DNA of 64,000 nucleotides from Anaerolineaceae bacterium (GCA_030653365.1 JAURZL010000007.1:248001-312000), one strand, 5' to 3'. Numbered from the stretch's first letter, positions 44,965 through 53,750 are shown. Numbers and translations: made by a program. Notes: generated from the sequence alone by a model not told the origin.

Positions 44965-45483
44965 ATGGAAAAGGTAACCACAGATAATTTTGTAAAAAAA
45001 ATATTTTTTGTTTTGATAATTTTAGTAGGGTTGATTCTTTTTTATCCAAAAGATTTTGTTTATGGACAGAATGAGATTCCTAGCGATGATGAAGTAAATG
45101 CGATTGCTAAAGAATTATATTGTCCTGTCTGTGAAAATATTCCCCTCGATGTTTGTCCAACACAAGCGTGTGCTCAATGGAGAGCATTAATTAAAGAAAA
45201 GTTAATTGCTGGTTGGTCCAAGGAACAAATCAAACAATATTTTGTGAATCAATATGGGGATCGGGTATTAGCTCAACCACCTGCCAGAGGATTAAATTGG
45301 TTGGTTTATATACTCCCGCCACTTTTTTTTGTCGGTGGGATTGTATTGGTTTACAAAAACATGAAACATATTAAAAAATCTCCAGAAAATATTATTCAAG
45401 ATATCAAAAATGAAGACGATAAATACATACAAGAAATGGAAAAAGCTTTAAAAAATCTGAATAATGATGAAGGTTTATCATAG
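44965..45483 (+). CDS. ccmH: Cytochrome c maturation protein CcmH
   Basis: A signal/anchor helix at ~12-32 is followed by IAKELYCPVCENIPLDVC, containing the CxxC thiol pair that reduces apocytochrome, then KLIAGWSKEQIKQYFVNQYGD, the CcmH helical bundle, a second helix at ~112-132 and a charged cytoplasmic tail. Two extra Cys (DVCPTQAC) lie next to the CxxC, which is unusual compared with proteobacterial CcmH. Works with CcmF and CcmG. Confidence 0.92.
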   Translation: MEKVTTDNFVKKIFFVLIILVGLILFYPKDFVYGQNEIPSDDEVNAIAKELYCPVCENIPLDVCPTQACAQWRALIKEKLIAGWSKEQIKQYFVNQYGDRVLAQPPARGLNWLVYILPPLFFVGGIVLVYKNMKHIKKSPENIIQDIKNEDDKYIQEMEKALKNLNNDEGLS

Positions 45484-45491
45484 GAGAATTC

Positions 45492-46052
45492 ATGGGGAAT
45501 ATGACTGAAGAAAAAAACAAACAAAAAAAACTTCCACAATGGGTAATTATCAGTGCATTTGCGGTTTTATTAGCTTTTTTAGCATTGATGGGGTGGGGGC
45601 TAAAAAACGCTCAACAAGGACCTATACAGGTTGGAAATTCTGTTCCCCCATTTGAATTGACAACATTTGATGGACAAATAATTAAAACTGAAGATTTGAT
45701 AGGGAAAGTTATAGTTGTGAATTTTTGGGCTTCCTGGTGTAAACCTTGCGAACAAGAAGCCGCTGACCTGGAAGAAGCCTGGCGAAATTATCAGGATTCC
45801 GAAGAAGTTGTTTTTCTGGGTGTTGATTATGTCGATACAGAAACGGAAGCTCGTGGGTATCTTGAAAAATTTGACATCACATACCCAAATGGACCAGATT
45901 TGAGGACTGCAATATCTCAATTATTTAAAATTAGTGGCGTGCCAGAAACGTATGTGATTGACAAAAATGGAAAATTAGCTGCCAGAAAAATTGGCCCGTT
46001 TGTATCATTAAATGAAATTTCAAGCATGATTGATAGTGCATTAAAACAGTAG
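45492..46052 (+). CDS. ccmG: Thioredoxin-like CcmG/ResA-type protein
   Basis: One N-terminal anchor helix (~15-36), then a thioredoxin fold: VPPFELTTFDGQIIKTEDLIG, VVNFWASWCKPCEQEA (active WCxxC), and SGVPETYVIDKNGKLA with the cis-Pro. It reduces the haem-attachment cysteines or CcmH outside the membrane. AGGAG lies 5 bases before the ATG. Extra stretch VDYVDTETEARGYLEKFDI is typical of TlpA/ResA proteins. Confidence 0.92.
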   Translation: MGNMTEEKNKQKKLPQWVIISAFAVLLAFLALMGWGLKNAQQGPIQVGNSVPPFELTTFDGQIIKTEDLIGKVIVVNFWASWCKPCEQEAADLEEAWRNYQDSEEVVFLGVDYVDTETEARGYLEKFDITYPNGPDLRTAISQLFKISGVPETYVIDKNGKLAARKIGPFVSLNEISSMIDSALKQ

Positions 46053-46064
46053 AGGAGATTGTTA

Positions 46065-46595
46065 ATGGATATTGGATCCATATTTTTGCTGATAGGAATT
46101 CTGATAGTTGTATTAATTTTTATTTTTCAACCATTTCTTGATGAACGAAGGCATAGATCTCTGATTACCCAGGCCCTTCCAACTGCTGAAAAAGAAATGC
46201 ATGTATCAGCTTTATTGGCTGAGCGTGATCGAATTTTACGAGCGTTGCAGGAACTTGAGTTTGATTATCATCTTGGAAAAATTCCAGAAGAGGATTATCC
46301 AATTCAACGACAATATCTGCTTCAAAAAGGGGTGGAAGTTATCAAAACACTCGATAAAATTGATGGGGATGATAATAGTGAGGATCAAATCCAGCGAATA
46401 GAAAAAGTAATTAATGAGAATCGAGTAGATGGTGATGACAATTCTGAAAAAATGATTAAAGATGTGGATATTGAGTCGATGATCGCTGCTCGAAAAAGAA
46501 CAAAAGATTCCAAGCCTGATGGCTTTTGTCCAAAATGCGGAAAACCAGTTTCAAAAAATGATAAATTTTGTGCTAAATGTGGAAAAACTCTGTGA
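46065..46595 (+). CDS. CcmI-like membrane protein with C-terminal zinc ribbon
   Basis: A single helix (~4-24) is followed by a cytoplasmic segment: ERDRILRALQELEFDYHLGK and IPEEDYPIQRQYLLQKG resemble the loop of CcmI (L-x-ELxxDxxxGxI pattern). The C-terminus is a zinc ribbon, FCPKCGKPVSKNDKFCAKCG. CcmI chaperones apocytochromes to CcmF/H; the zinc ribbon fusion is odd. GAGGAG is 7 bases before the ATG; a TTG 6 bases earlier is too close to it. A low-complexity DGDDNSE is repeated twice in the linker. Confidence 0.7.
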   Translation: MDIGSIFLLIGILIVVLIFIFQPFLDERRHRSLITQALPTAEKEMHVSALLAERDRILRALQELEFDYHLGKIPEEDYPIQRQYLLQKGVEVIKTLDKIDGDDNSEDQIQRIEKVINENRVDGDDNSEKMIKDVDIESMIAARKRTKDSKPDGFCPKCGKPVSKNDKFCAKCGKTL

Positions 46596-46614
46596 TTTAT
46601 TGGGAAACCTGAAA

Positions 46615-48450
46615 ATGAGAAAAATTTTATATTTAATTTTTGCAACATTATTAATTGGAGTTTTATCCGGGTGTTCTGTATCACTCGCAGCTGATGTCAC
46701 GCCACCTCCAAATCTTGTACAACAAGAACCAGTTCAACCTCAATCAGTTCCATCCGTTTCAATCGTATTACCAATGATTGAACCAGATGTTCAAAACGGA
46801 GCTTTAATTTATGCAGAAAAATGTTCACCCTGTCATGGCGAAACTGGAATGGGTGATGGGATCCAGAGTAACCAACTGCCAAATCCAGTAACACCAATTG
46901 GCGATTTTAATATTGCTAAAGATGTTAAACCTATTGATTGGTATCGGGTAATAACAATTGGTAATATTGAAAGATTTATGCCTGGATTTCAAAGTCTTAG
47001 TGATCGTGAAAGATGGGATGTCACTTCCTACGCATTGTCCCTTTCTTTTTCGGATGATCTCATAAACCTTGGAGAAATTGTTTTTTCTGAAAATTGTGTC
47101 GAATGCCACACACCTGAGAACCTACCTTTACAAAAAGCAAGCGCAATGGCGGAAAAATCAATCACTGATATCCTGAATACAGTTGAAAACGGAATAGAAC
47201 CCGAAATGCATAATTTCTCTGAATCTATATCAATTGAAGAGAAATTAGCTGTTTCCAGCTATGTTCGATACCTGGGATTTTCTGAAAAATCAAAAACTAC
47301 ACAATCAGAAGATATTGAATCTGTTTCGCCAGAAACTGAAAACACGGAAACAAATGTTGATCAAAGCATGTTTTCAATACAAGGAGAATTGACAACTCTC
47401 GAAATCATACCTGAAAATATCGTGGTGACTCTTTCAGGATATGATGGAATGGAAATGGCTTTTCAGATTGAAGCTCCAGTTTTAGAAAATGGATCATATT
47501 CATTTCAAAATCTAGAGAATGTATCTGGCAGGGTATATCAGGCGTCTTTAGTGATAGATGACATTCAGCATACCTCGGATGTGTTGCATAATCCTGTGAT
47601 TGATAACCAGGGTAATGTTCAGTTGCCCATTGAAATAAAAAAGACTTCTATTGATTCTTCTGATCTATATGCAGAGAGAATGCATGTATTTTTTGAATTT
47701 TTAAATGAAGATACCGTTCAAATTGTTGAGATGTATGTGATTCAAAATCCAACAGATTCAGTTATTATTCCAAAAGATGAACTGTCACCGGTAATTCAAT
47801 TTTCCCTTCCATCGGGTGCCCAAAATCTTCAATTTGAACAAGGCGTGATGGGGCGTGATTATATCCAATTAGAAAATGGCTTTGGCTCTTTGCAAACTTT
47901 TGGAGCGAATTCTTCTGTTCAAATCTTGTTCGCTTATGAACTACCATATACAAATTCGTTAGATTTTAATATTCAATTGCCTTTACAAGTTAACGCATCA
48001 ATATTCATGTTGCCTGCAAATATGGTCAAATTTTCCAGTAATCAATTGGAATTTTCTGGAGAACGAGATATTCAGGGAATGAAAATACAAACTTATTCCG
48101 GTGGCGTGATGACAGCTGAGAGCGCAATAAATGTAAAATTAACTGGAAAAGTTAAGGAAACAACATCTATTATTCAAGATGGAAATATTACCAGTATTGT
48201 CGTAGGTTCATTGTTTCTGGTTTTGGCGGTTGCGTTTTCAATTTTTTATCTAAGAAAGAAAATGAAATCAGAATCGGGATCCAGTGATATTTACCAAGAT
48301 GAAGAAGATTTGGAAAGTCTATTGGATGCCGTGATAACGTTAGACGATGCTTATAAATCAGGCGAAATTCCAGCAGATGCATACAATAATAGAAGAAATG
48401 AATTAACAAAAATTATAAAAATCAAACAAAATTCTGAGGAATTGAATTGA
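46615..48450 (+). CDS. Diheme cytochrome c lipoprotein with C-terminal membrane helix
   Basis: The lipobox LSGC gives a lipid-anchored N-terminus. Two haem sites follow: CSPCHGETGMGDG (~residues 64-76) with a downstream Met-containing RFMPGFQSL, and CVECHTPENL (~160-170). After an acidic linker comes a ~300-residue beta-rich domain, then a helix (SIVVGSLFLVLAVAFSIFYL) and a cytoplasmic tail with SLLDAVITLDDAYKSGEIPA similar to the CcmI-like module of the preceding gene. It has no counterpart in standard ccm operons known to me; may be an electron carrier or a maturation checkpoint. ATG 46615 chosen at the signal sequence. Confidence 0.82.
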   Translation: MRKILYLIFATLLIGVLSGCSVSLAADVTPPPNLVQQEPVQPQSVPSVSIVLPMIEPDVQNGALIYAEKCSPCHGETGMGDGIQSNQLPNPVTPIGDFNIAKDVKPIDWYRVITIGNIERFMPGFQSLSDRERWDVTSYALSLSFSDDLINLGEIVFSENCVECHTPENLPLQKASAMAEKSITDILNTVENGIEPEMHNFSESISIEEKLAVSSYVRYLGFSEKSKTTQSEDIESVSPETENTETNVDQSMFSIQGELTTLEIIPENIVVTLSGYDGMEMAFQIEAPVLENGSYSFQNLENVSGRVYQASLVIDDIQHTSDVLHNPVIDNQGNVQLPIEIKKTSIDSSDLYAERMHVFFEFLNEDTVQIVEMYVIQNPTDSVIIPKDELSPVIQFSLPSGAQNLQFEQGVMGRDYIQLENGFGSLQTFGANSSVQILFAYELPYTNSLDFNIQLPLQVNASIFMLPANMVKFSSNQLEFSGERDIQGMKIQTYSGGVMTAESAINVKLTGKVKETTSIIQDGNITSIVVGSLFLVLAVAFSIFYLRKKMKSESGSSDIYQDEEDLESLLDAVITLDDAYKSGEIPADAYNNRRNELTKIIKIKQNSEELN

Positions 48451-49187
48451 CCGCAATTATTGAAGTGAATAATTTAGTCAAGCGGTTTGGACATAAACAG
48501 GTCTTACGGAAATTGAATTTTTCGGTTCAACAGGGTGAATTTGTCGCTTTATTAGGTTCTAACGGGGCAGGAAAGACGACCCTGCTTCGAATTCTTTCTT
48601 CTTTATCAAAACCTAACTATGGTGAAATCAAAATTTCTGGCTACTCCTTACCTGGTCAGGCAGTAGAAGTCAGAAAGAAATTAGGTGTTGTCTCTCATTT
48701 GCCACTTCTTTATGGTGATTTGAGCGCTGAAGAAAATTTACGGTTTTACAGTCGTTTATATGGATTATCAAATTTTCAATCGCATATTGAAGAAATTTTA
48801 TCTCTGGTAGGCTTACTTAAGAGAAAAAAGGATTTGGTACGAACTTTTTCAAGAGGAATGCAACAGAGGTTGGCTATTGGCAGAGCTATACTACATGACC
48901 CTGAGGTTTTATTATTAGATGAACCACATACTGGATTAGATCAGGAAGCAGCCAACATGCTAGATCGATTGTTGAAACAAATAGCCTTAAAAGGGCGGAC
49001 TGTTGTAATGACATCGCATGATTTTCCGCGTGTAGCCACTTTAGCAACCCGTTTTGATGTCTTATCCAAAGGAAGAATTCAATCTTCTAAGTATGCAAAA
49101 GATCTTCCGGAACACGGTTTGCTTGCATATTATCAATCAATCGTTGATGAAATTGATGCTATAGGGGAGATAAAGGTTGAACACTAA
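48447..49187 (+). CDS. ccmA: Haem ABC exporter ATP-binding protein CcmA
   Basis: Walker A GSNGAGKTT, signature FSRGMQQRLAIGRAIL, Walker B VLLLDEPHTGLD and the switch His in MTSHD are all present. In 246 residues it is a full ABC ATPase. With CcmB, CcmC and CcmD it handles haem loading onto CcmE and release of holo-CcmE. It starts with TTG inside the upstream TGA, behind GAGGA at 6 bases. Confidence 0.92.
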   Translation: MTAIIEVNNLVKRFGHKQVLRKLNFSVQQGEFVALLGSNGAGKTTLLRILSSLSKPNYGEIKISGYSLPGQAVEVRKKLGVVSHLPLLYGDLSAEENLRFYSRLYGLSNFQSHIEEILSLVGLLKRKKDLVRTFSRGMQQRLAIGRAILHDPEVLLLDEPHTGLDQEAANMLDRLLKQIALKGRTVVMTSHDFPRVATLATRFDVLSKGRIQSSKYAKDLPEHGLLAYYQSIVDEIDAIGEIKVEH

Positions 49188-49860
49188 AACATCATTTTCA
49201 AAAGCAATGTTTGCAGTTGTATGGAAAGATTTGATTGCGGAGATTCGGGGGAAAGAATTAATCAGTGCGATGCTTGTGTTTGCTTTATTGGTGATTTTCA
49301 TCTTCAATTTTGCATTGGAATTGGATCCAAAAACACGTTCTGCTTTGACTGCAGGTATCCTCTGGGTAACGATAACTTTCGCAGGAACTTTAGGATTGAA
49401 TCGTTCGATGGCGGTAGAAAAGGACCGTGGTTGTCTAGACGGTTTATTACTGGCACCAGTAGACAGGACAGCGATTTATTTCGGAAAGAGTCTTGCAAAT
49501 TGGATTTTTATGGTGATTGTTGCGCTAATTGTGCTGCCAATTTATTCCATTCTATATAATACAAATATAATTTCACCGGCATTATTGCTTGTGATTGTGT
49601 TAGGTTCTGAAGGATATGTTGCGATTGGAACATTGTTGGCAAGCATGGCTGTGCAAGCAAGAACACGCGATATTCTCCTTCCTATTTTATTATTTCCAGT
49701 GATCTTACCAGTTTTAATCGCTGCGGTGAAAGCTTCTGCGGGTATCTTGAATGGGTTTCCATTGGAAGATTTGCAGACCTGGTTTAATTTATTGATCGTT
49801 TACGACATAATATTCACATCGGTTGCATTTATGGTGTTTGATTCTGTTGTTGAAGAGTAA
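49177..49860 (+). CDS. ccmB: Haem exporter permease CcmB
   Basis: Six hydrophobic segments in 227 residues; AMFAVVWKDLIAEIRGKELI, TFAGTLGLNRSMAVEKDRGC and LDGLLLAPVDRTAIYFGK are CcmB hallmarks. Partner of CcmA in the ABC complex. The TTG start is 11 bases inside ccmA with GGGAG upstream, so translation is coupled. Confidence 0.92.
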   Translation: MNTKTSFSKAMFAVVWKDLIAEIRGKELISAMLVFALLVIFIFNFALELDPKTRSALTAGILWVTITFAGTLGLNRSMAVEKDRGCLDGLLLAPVDRTAIYFGKSLANWIFMVIVALIVLPIYSILYNTNIISPALLLVIVLGSEGYVAIGTLLASMAVQARTRDILLPILLFPVILPVLIAAVKASAGILNGFPLEDLQTWFNLLIVYDIIFTSVAFMVFDSVVEE

Positions 49861-49874
49861 TTTTGGAGGTAAAG

Positions 49875-50570
49875 ATGAAAAAACCTATGGCATTAAAAGT
49901 TCTCGATATTGTTACTGTAATTGCTTTATTAAGTGCGACAGCGATGGTGTTTTTCTATGCACCCATTGAACGAGTGATGGGTGCGGTGCAAAAAGTTTTT
50001 TATTTCCATGTCGCTGCCGGGTGGGTTGGTATGTTGTCATTCCTATTCGCAGCAGTAGCAGGAATTCTATTTCTTGTCAAAAAGACAAAGGTATGGGACC
50101 TGGTTGGGGTTGCAGCGGTTGAGATTGGAATTGTTTTCATTTTAATAAATATCGTTACCGGATCTATTTGGGCTAGACCAATTTGGAATACCTGGTGGAC
50201 ATGGGATCCTCGATTAACAACAGCGACGATTATGGAGCTTGTATACATTGCTTATTTGATGCTGCGTCAGGGGATTGATGATCCAGAACGTAGAGCTCGG
50301 TTTGGAGCTGTTTATGCGATCGTAGGTTTTTTGAGCGTTCCCTTAACTTTTTTCTCTATCCGAATTTTCAGAACGATCCATCCAGTGGTCATTGCTGGTT
50401 CAGATCCTACAGCAGTTGGAACATTCGATATGACCCCAGCCATGTTTCAGACCCTCATGGTCGGTATTGTAGTATTTTCCATCCTGTTTGTTGATTTGGT
50501 CTGGCATCGCATTCGTTTAGGGCAACTTGCCAACCAGGTTGAGGAATTGAAATTCAACCTTCAGGATTAG
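49875..50570 (+). CDS. ccmC: Haem exporter protein CcmC
   Basis: Six helices; KVFYFHVAAGWVGML has the first haem-ligand His, NTWWTWDPRLTTATIMELVY is the WWD domain, and RTIHPVVIAG the second His. It places haem on CcmE. ATG 49875 follows GGAGGT (49865-49870). Next comes the small ccmD. Confidence 0.94.
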   Translation: MKKPMALKVLDIVTVIALLSATAMVFFYAPIERVMGAVQKVFYFHVAAGWVGMLSFLFAAVAGILFLVKKTKVWDLVGVAAVEIGIVFILINIVTGSIWARPIWNTWWTWDPRLTTATIMELVYIAYLMLRQGIDDPERRARFGAVYAIVGFLSVPLTFFSIRIFRTIHPVVIAGSDPTAVGTFDMTPAMFQTLMVGIVVFSILFVDLVWHRIRLGQLANQVEELKFNLQD

Positions 50571-50595
50571 ATATATAAGGTGAAATGGAGCGAAT

Positions 50596-50748
50596 ATGAA
50601 TACTACGTTAAACACAGTTAATTATTTTATAGCAGGATATGTTGTTATTTTTGGATCGATTATTGGATATGTTATCAGTCTACTAATCAGGTGGAAGAAT
50701 TTAAAACAGGAAGAAGAAATATTAACCGATTCAACTGATCTAAATTGA
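50596..50748 (+). CDS. ccmD: CcmD-like small membrane protein
   Basis: 50 residues: after MNTTLNTVNY a single helix FIAGYVVIFGSIIGYVISLL, then the basic IRWKNLKQEEEI. This YxxxGY...Y-helix followed by R/K and Glu is the CcmD layout. GGAG at 50586-50589 lies 6 bases before the ATG, and it follows ccmC by 25 bases as in other ccm operons. CcmD stabilises the CcmABC complex. Too short for common ORF cut-offs. Confidence 0.8.
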   Translation: MNTTLNTVNYFIAGYVVIFGSIIGYVISLLIRWKNLKQEEEILTDSTDLN

Positions 50749-50770
50749 TTTAATTAGAAAGGTGAATTTA

Positions 50771-50829
50771 AGGTTGAAATCAATGCTTGGCAGATAATCC
50801 AATAATCAGAAAAGAATTGATTTCATCCT
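50771..50829. repeat. 14-bp inverted repeat between convergent operons
   Basis: AGGTTGAAATCAAT (50771-50784) faces ATTGATTTCATCCT (50816-50829) with one mismatch and a 31-base loop, in the 84-base gap between ccmD and the minus-strand gene. It may mark transcript ends; there is no strong T tract. Confidence 0.4.
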
Positions 50830-50832
50830 TGT

Positions 50833-51423
50833 TTATACTTTTTTAAACTGAAGTGAATAAACTAATTTATTGGTATAACATTGAAAACTGATACTTTTGT
50901 ACTTTTTTTGAAATCCAAGATTAAGTAAAAATAAGAAAGGTTTATTTGAAAAATATTGATTGTCTTCGGCCTTTTCAATTGAACCATCGGCAATAATAAA
51001 ATTATTTAAATCCTGTGTTTGAGAGTTATTCGATTGACTTACGTTTTTTATTACAGAATCAGAAAAATCTAACGAAAATAATGGCAATACATTGTATTTT
51101 CCAACCAATTTTCCTGAACCAACTAAAATACTGTAAATAAATTGTTCATGTTTTTGGATGATCAAAATATTTTTTTCCTGGCATGCAACCCGATCAAACA
51201 AAAGTGATATAAGAATGAATTGTTGTGTGTTGGACAAATGCCATGTATGTACTGAATGAAGTGAAAGATTATCAATAACCACAGCGTCAGGTAAAAGAGT
51301 TAAGAAGTGAATTTCATCGATAGCGCTTTGCGAAATCGATAAACCGGATATTATTTTTTCTATGAAATTATTTTGAAAATTATTCCGCTGAAAAAAGTAC
51401 AGAAATACATTATCGTAGTACAT
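50833..51423 (-). CDS. Uncharacterised protein coupled to homoserine dehydrogenase
   Basis: I do not recognise a family. The 196-residue product is soluble, rich in Ile, Leu, Ser and Asn, with no signal or membrane helix. VVIDNLSLHSVHTWHLSN and NILIIQKHEQFIYSILVG look like alternating beta strands, as in an actin-like or PilM-like fold, but I cannot support that further. ATG 51423 overlaps the hom stop by 14 bases; an upstream in-frame start at 51465 would overlap by 56 and I consider it less likely. Confidence 0.55.
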   Translation of the reverse strand: MYYDNVFLYFFQRNNFQNNFIEKIISGLSISQSAIDEIHFLTLLPDAVVIDNLSLHSVHTWHLSNTQQFILISLLFDRVACQEKNILIIQKHEQFIYSILVGSGKLVGKYNVLPLFSLDFSDSVIKNVSQSNNSQTQDLNNFIIADGSIEKAEDNQYFSNKPFLFLLNLGFQKKYKSISFQCYTNKLVYSLQFKKV

Positions 51424-52456
51424 TAAACTTATCTGTGATACTGATAATGTCTGAAAGCATTCCATATGCAGTTGTTATTGGTCCTGGATCATTCTCAAGT
51501 ATTCCAAGGCCGGGAAGAACATCAGTTTTAAATTGAACGAATGAACTGGTCCCATTGATGTGATACAGTTGAGATTCAATGTTAACTTTTTGAGGCTGGA
51601 CAAAGGCTTCCAGCAATCGATTTCCCTGACGTTTTGCAGAACAAACTAATTTCCATTTTTCATTATTTTGTTTTGCAGTTTCAATCATTTCTGATGTTAT
51701 TTCTCGGATTCCCTGTCGGTCAACCTGATGAGGGGTCAAAGGGATCCCCATGATGACGGTGACAAGTGCTGCTACTTTTATGGCTGCATCCCAGCCATCA
51801 ATGTCTGCACTGGGATCAGATTCTGTTATGCCAATTTTCTGGGCTTGAATAATCGCTTCATCCAGTGAAGAGCCAGTGTTCATTAAATCCAATAAATAAT
51901 TGGTGCAAGAATTAAGAATTCCTGTAAATCCAATTAAATCAATAGCTGGAAGCGTCTCCCGGAAAAGCGAAAAAATCGGAGCGCCATCCATTACTGCAGA
52001 TTCAAAAAAGAAACCTTTTTTTCGATCATTTGCCAATTTCGTTAACTCGTTGTGGCCATATACAACCGGGCCTTTATTGGCTGTTACAACATGTTTTCCG
52101 CGATTAAGGGCAATTCTATTATATGAGAGGGCTGGTTCGCCATCGAATGGATTTAAAGGCGTACATTCAACAAAAATTTCAGCGGAACTATCGTTGATAA
52201 ATTTTTCTGGTGAGAAGACACGATTATCTTCAGAAAGATTGGACATTGAAATACCTTGATTAACATATTCTAATGCTCTAGCCAAATTAACCCCACCTGA
52301 GTTTATCGCTGTGCCATGATTCTTTGTGAAAATGCCAGTGACCAAAAGTTCCAGATCATATTCTTTCTTAAGAATATCTTGCTTTTTTAATAATAAGGTG
52401 GCAAGTGCCTGACCTACATTTCCAAAACCCATTATTGCTATCGAAATTTGGCGCAT
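51410..52456 (-). CDS. hom: Homoserine dehydrogenase
   Basis: AIMGFGNVGQALATLLL is the NADP loop; GKHVVTANKGPVVYGHNEL, FESAVMDGAPIF, GILNSCTNYLLDLM and DPSADIDGWDAAIKVAALV carry the catalytic Lys and Asp residues. It reduces aspartate semialdehyde to homoserine for Thr and Met. At 348 residues it lacks the C-terminal ACT domain, so feedback by threonine through ACT is unlikely. GGAGG precedes the ATG. Confidence 0.92.
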   Translation of the reverse strand: MRQISIAIMGFGNVGQALATLLLKKQDILKKEYDLELLVTGIFTKNHGTAINSGGVNLARALEYVNQGISMSNLSEDNRVFSPEKFINDSSAEIFVECTPLNPFDGEPALSYNRIALNRGKHVVTANKGPVVYGHNELTKLANDRKKGFFFESAVMDGAPIFSLFRETLPAIDLIGFTGILNSCTNYLLDLMNTGSSLDEAIIQAQKIGITESDPSADIDGWDAAIKVAALVTVIMGIPLTPHQVDRQGIREITSEMIETAKQNNEKWKLVCSAKRQGNRLLEAFVQPQKVNIESQLYHINGTSSFVQFKTDVLPGLGILENDPGPITTAYGMLSDIISITDKFNVLR

Positions 52457-52471
52457 GTTAACCTCCGTGGT

Positions 52472-53227
52472 TTATATTGGTGGCCAGGGATATGAACGCC
52501 GATTTGGTTCCGGATATGGGAATTCTCCCTGGTATAGTAAGTATTTTCCTCTTTCTATAATCGAAAATACTTCTTTTTTTGATAATAACATATTTAATTT
52601 TCTTACTAATCTTAACTCATTTAATTCTAATACCTGGACGATTTTTTGGATATCATTTTTTAATTCATTTGGGATTTGATTACCAGCAAAATCCCAAATG
52701 ACTGAACGATGTTTAAATTCCATGTTAAAAGACAGACCATGATCAATCAACCAAGGTTTGTTCATTGAATCAAAAATCACATGGCCAGATTTTCGATCAG
52801 CATTGTTAATCAGCAAGTCAAAGATAGCGATTTTCATAAATATTGTTTGATCAACAATTGGGGGTTGGAAATAATGATTGGTAGGGTTATGCTCAATAAA
52901 ATATTGCAATGAACCTTTACCATAAACAGCAGGTTGAATACGGAAAATTGTTGGAGGTACAAAATCCCAACAAAGAAGAGTTGATACAATAAAGGCTGCA
53001 ACTTCTCTCTGGGCGAGAGTGAAGTCGGGGAAGTCCCATAAAGGTCGTTCTCCTTTAGAAGGTTTATAAATTGCCTTAAGGGAATGATCAGATCCTTTTA
53101 TCTGAGTTAAAAAAGTAGAATTAGATCCTCGCAATGCCTGACCAATCAATGTCAAGGAACCAAATTGTAACGTCTGGATTATTGTTTTTGTTTCAATATG
53201 GTTCAATTTAATGTTTTTTGTGACCAT
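52472..53227 (-). CDS. SCO1664-family protein (PI3/4-kinase-like fold)
   Basis: Conserved family of unknown function found in actinobacteria and Chloroflexota. LKAIYKPSKGERPLWDF holds a likely ATP-binding Lys, REVAAF the pairing Glu, INNADRKSGHV (Asp144 region) the catalytic loop and LIDHGLSF (Asp162-His-Gly) the metal site. The layout is that of HipA/FAM20/PI-kinase-like enzymes, so a small-molecule or protein kinase is plausible; the substrate is unknown. It overlaps the DUF3090 gene by 20 bases, its regular partner. Confidence 0.82.
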   Translation of the reverse strand: MVTKNIKLNHIETKTIIQTLQFGSLTLIGQALRGSNSTFLTQIKGSDHSLKAIYKPSKGERPLWDFPDFTLAQREVAAFIVSTLLCWDFVPPTIFRIQPAVYGKGSLQYFIEHNPTNHYFQPPIVDQTIFMKIAIFDLLINNADRKSGHVIFDSMNKPWLIDHGLSFNMEFKHRSVIWDFAGNQIPNELKNDIQKIVQVLELNELRLVRKLNMLLSKKEVFSIIERGKYLLYQGEFPYPEPNRRSYPWPPI

Positions 53228-53750
53228 TTTTTTTGGGACACAAATGACCTTCAGGTTCTATTGGTTCATTGCATAATGGACAAATAGGTCGGCCACGCTG
53301 GATCAAATCTACCCCCCAATTTGCGAGCTGGCTTAATTGATCTCTTGTACACCAGAAATTCACAATCCTCGCTTCGATTTGATCTGACATAAGCTTTGGA
53401 GGATCATTTTGTTCAAAAATTATCTCATTTGTAACCAGACAAACTTTATCCTGGTCACTTTCATAAACCAGGTTAATATCGCCAATTCTAAAGAGAGGAT
53501 CAACTGGCGGAGAAATCCTCATGTTTGATTCAGTAAATTCACCATTTTCATGATCTAAATCCAGGTATTTTTGATGTAAATCTTCAAAAAACCTGATTAT
53601 CGCGACAATTAGAGACTGTAATTGAATTTTTTCAAAAATGAGTGTAACTGTTTCACTATCAGTCTCACCTTGTATAAAAAAGGTTCGTTGTCCAGGTTTC
53701 CCAATTGCATCTATCGTGAGTCTTATACAGGGGTTTAAATCTAATTCCAT
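53208..53750 (-). CDS. DUF3090 protein with C-terminal zinc ribbon
   Basis: LNPCIRLTIDAIGKPGQRTF and FIQGETDSETVTLIFEK match the opening of DUF3090; WCTRDQLSQLANWGVDLIQR and RPICPLCNEPIEPEGHLCP (zinc-ribbon Cys) end it. Function unknown; it is coupled to the SCO1664 kinase-like gene, as in actinobacteria. ATG 53750 is preceded by AAGGA at 8 bases; an ATG 30 bases earlier (53780) is in frame but without such a site. Confidence 0.82.
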   Translation of the reverse strand: MELDLNPCIRLTIDAIGKPGQRTFFIQGETDSETVTLIFEKIQLQSLIVAIIRFFEDLHQKYLDLDHENGEFTESNMRISPPVDPLFRIGDINLVYESDQDKVCLVTNEIIFEQNDPPKLMSDQIEARIVNFWCTRDQLSQLANWGVDLIQRGRPICPLCNEPIEPEGHLCPKKNGHKKH

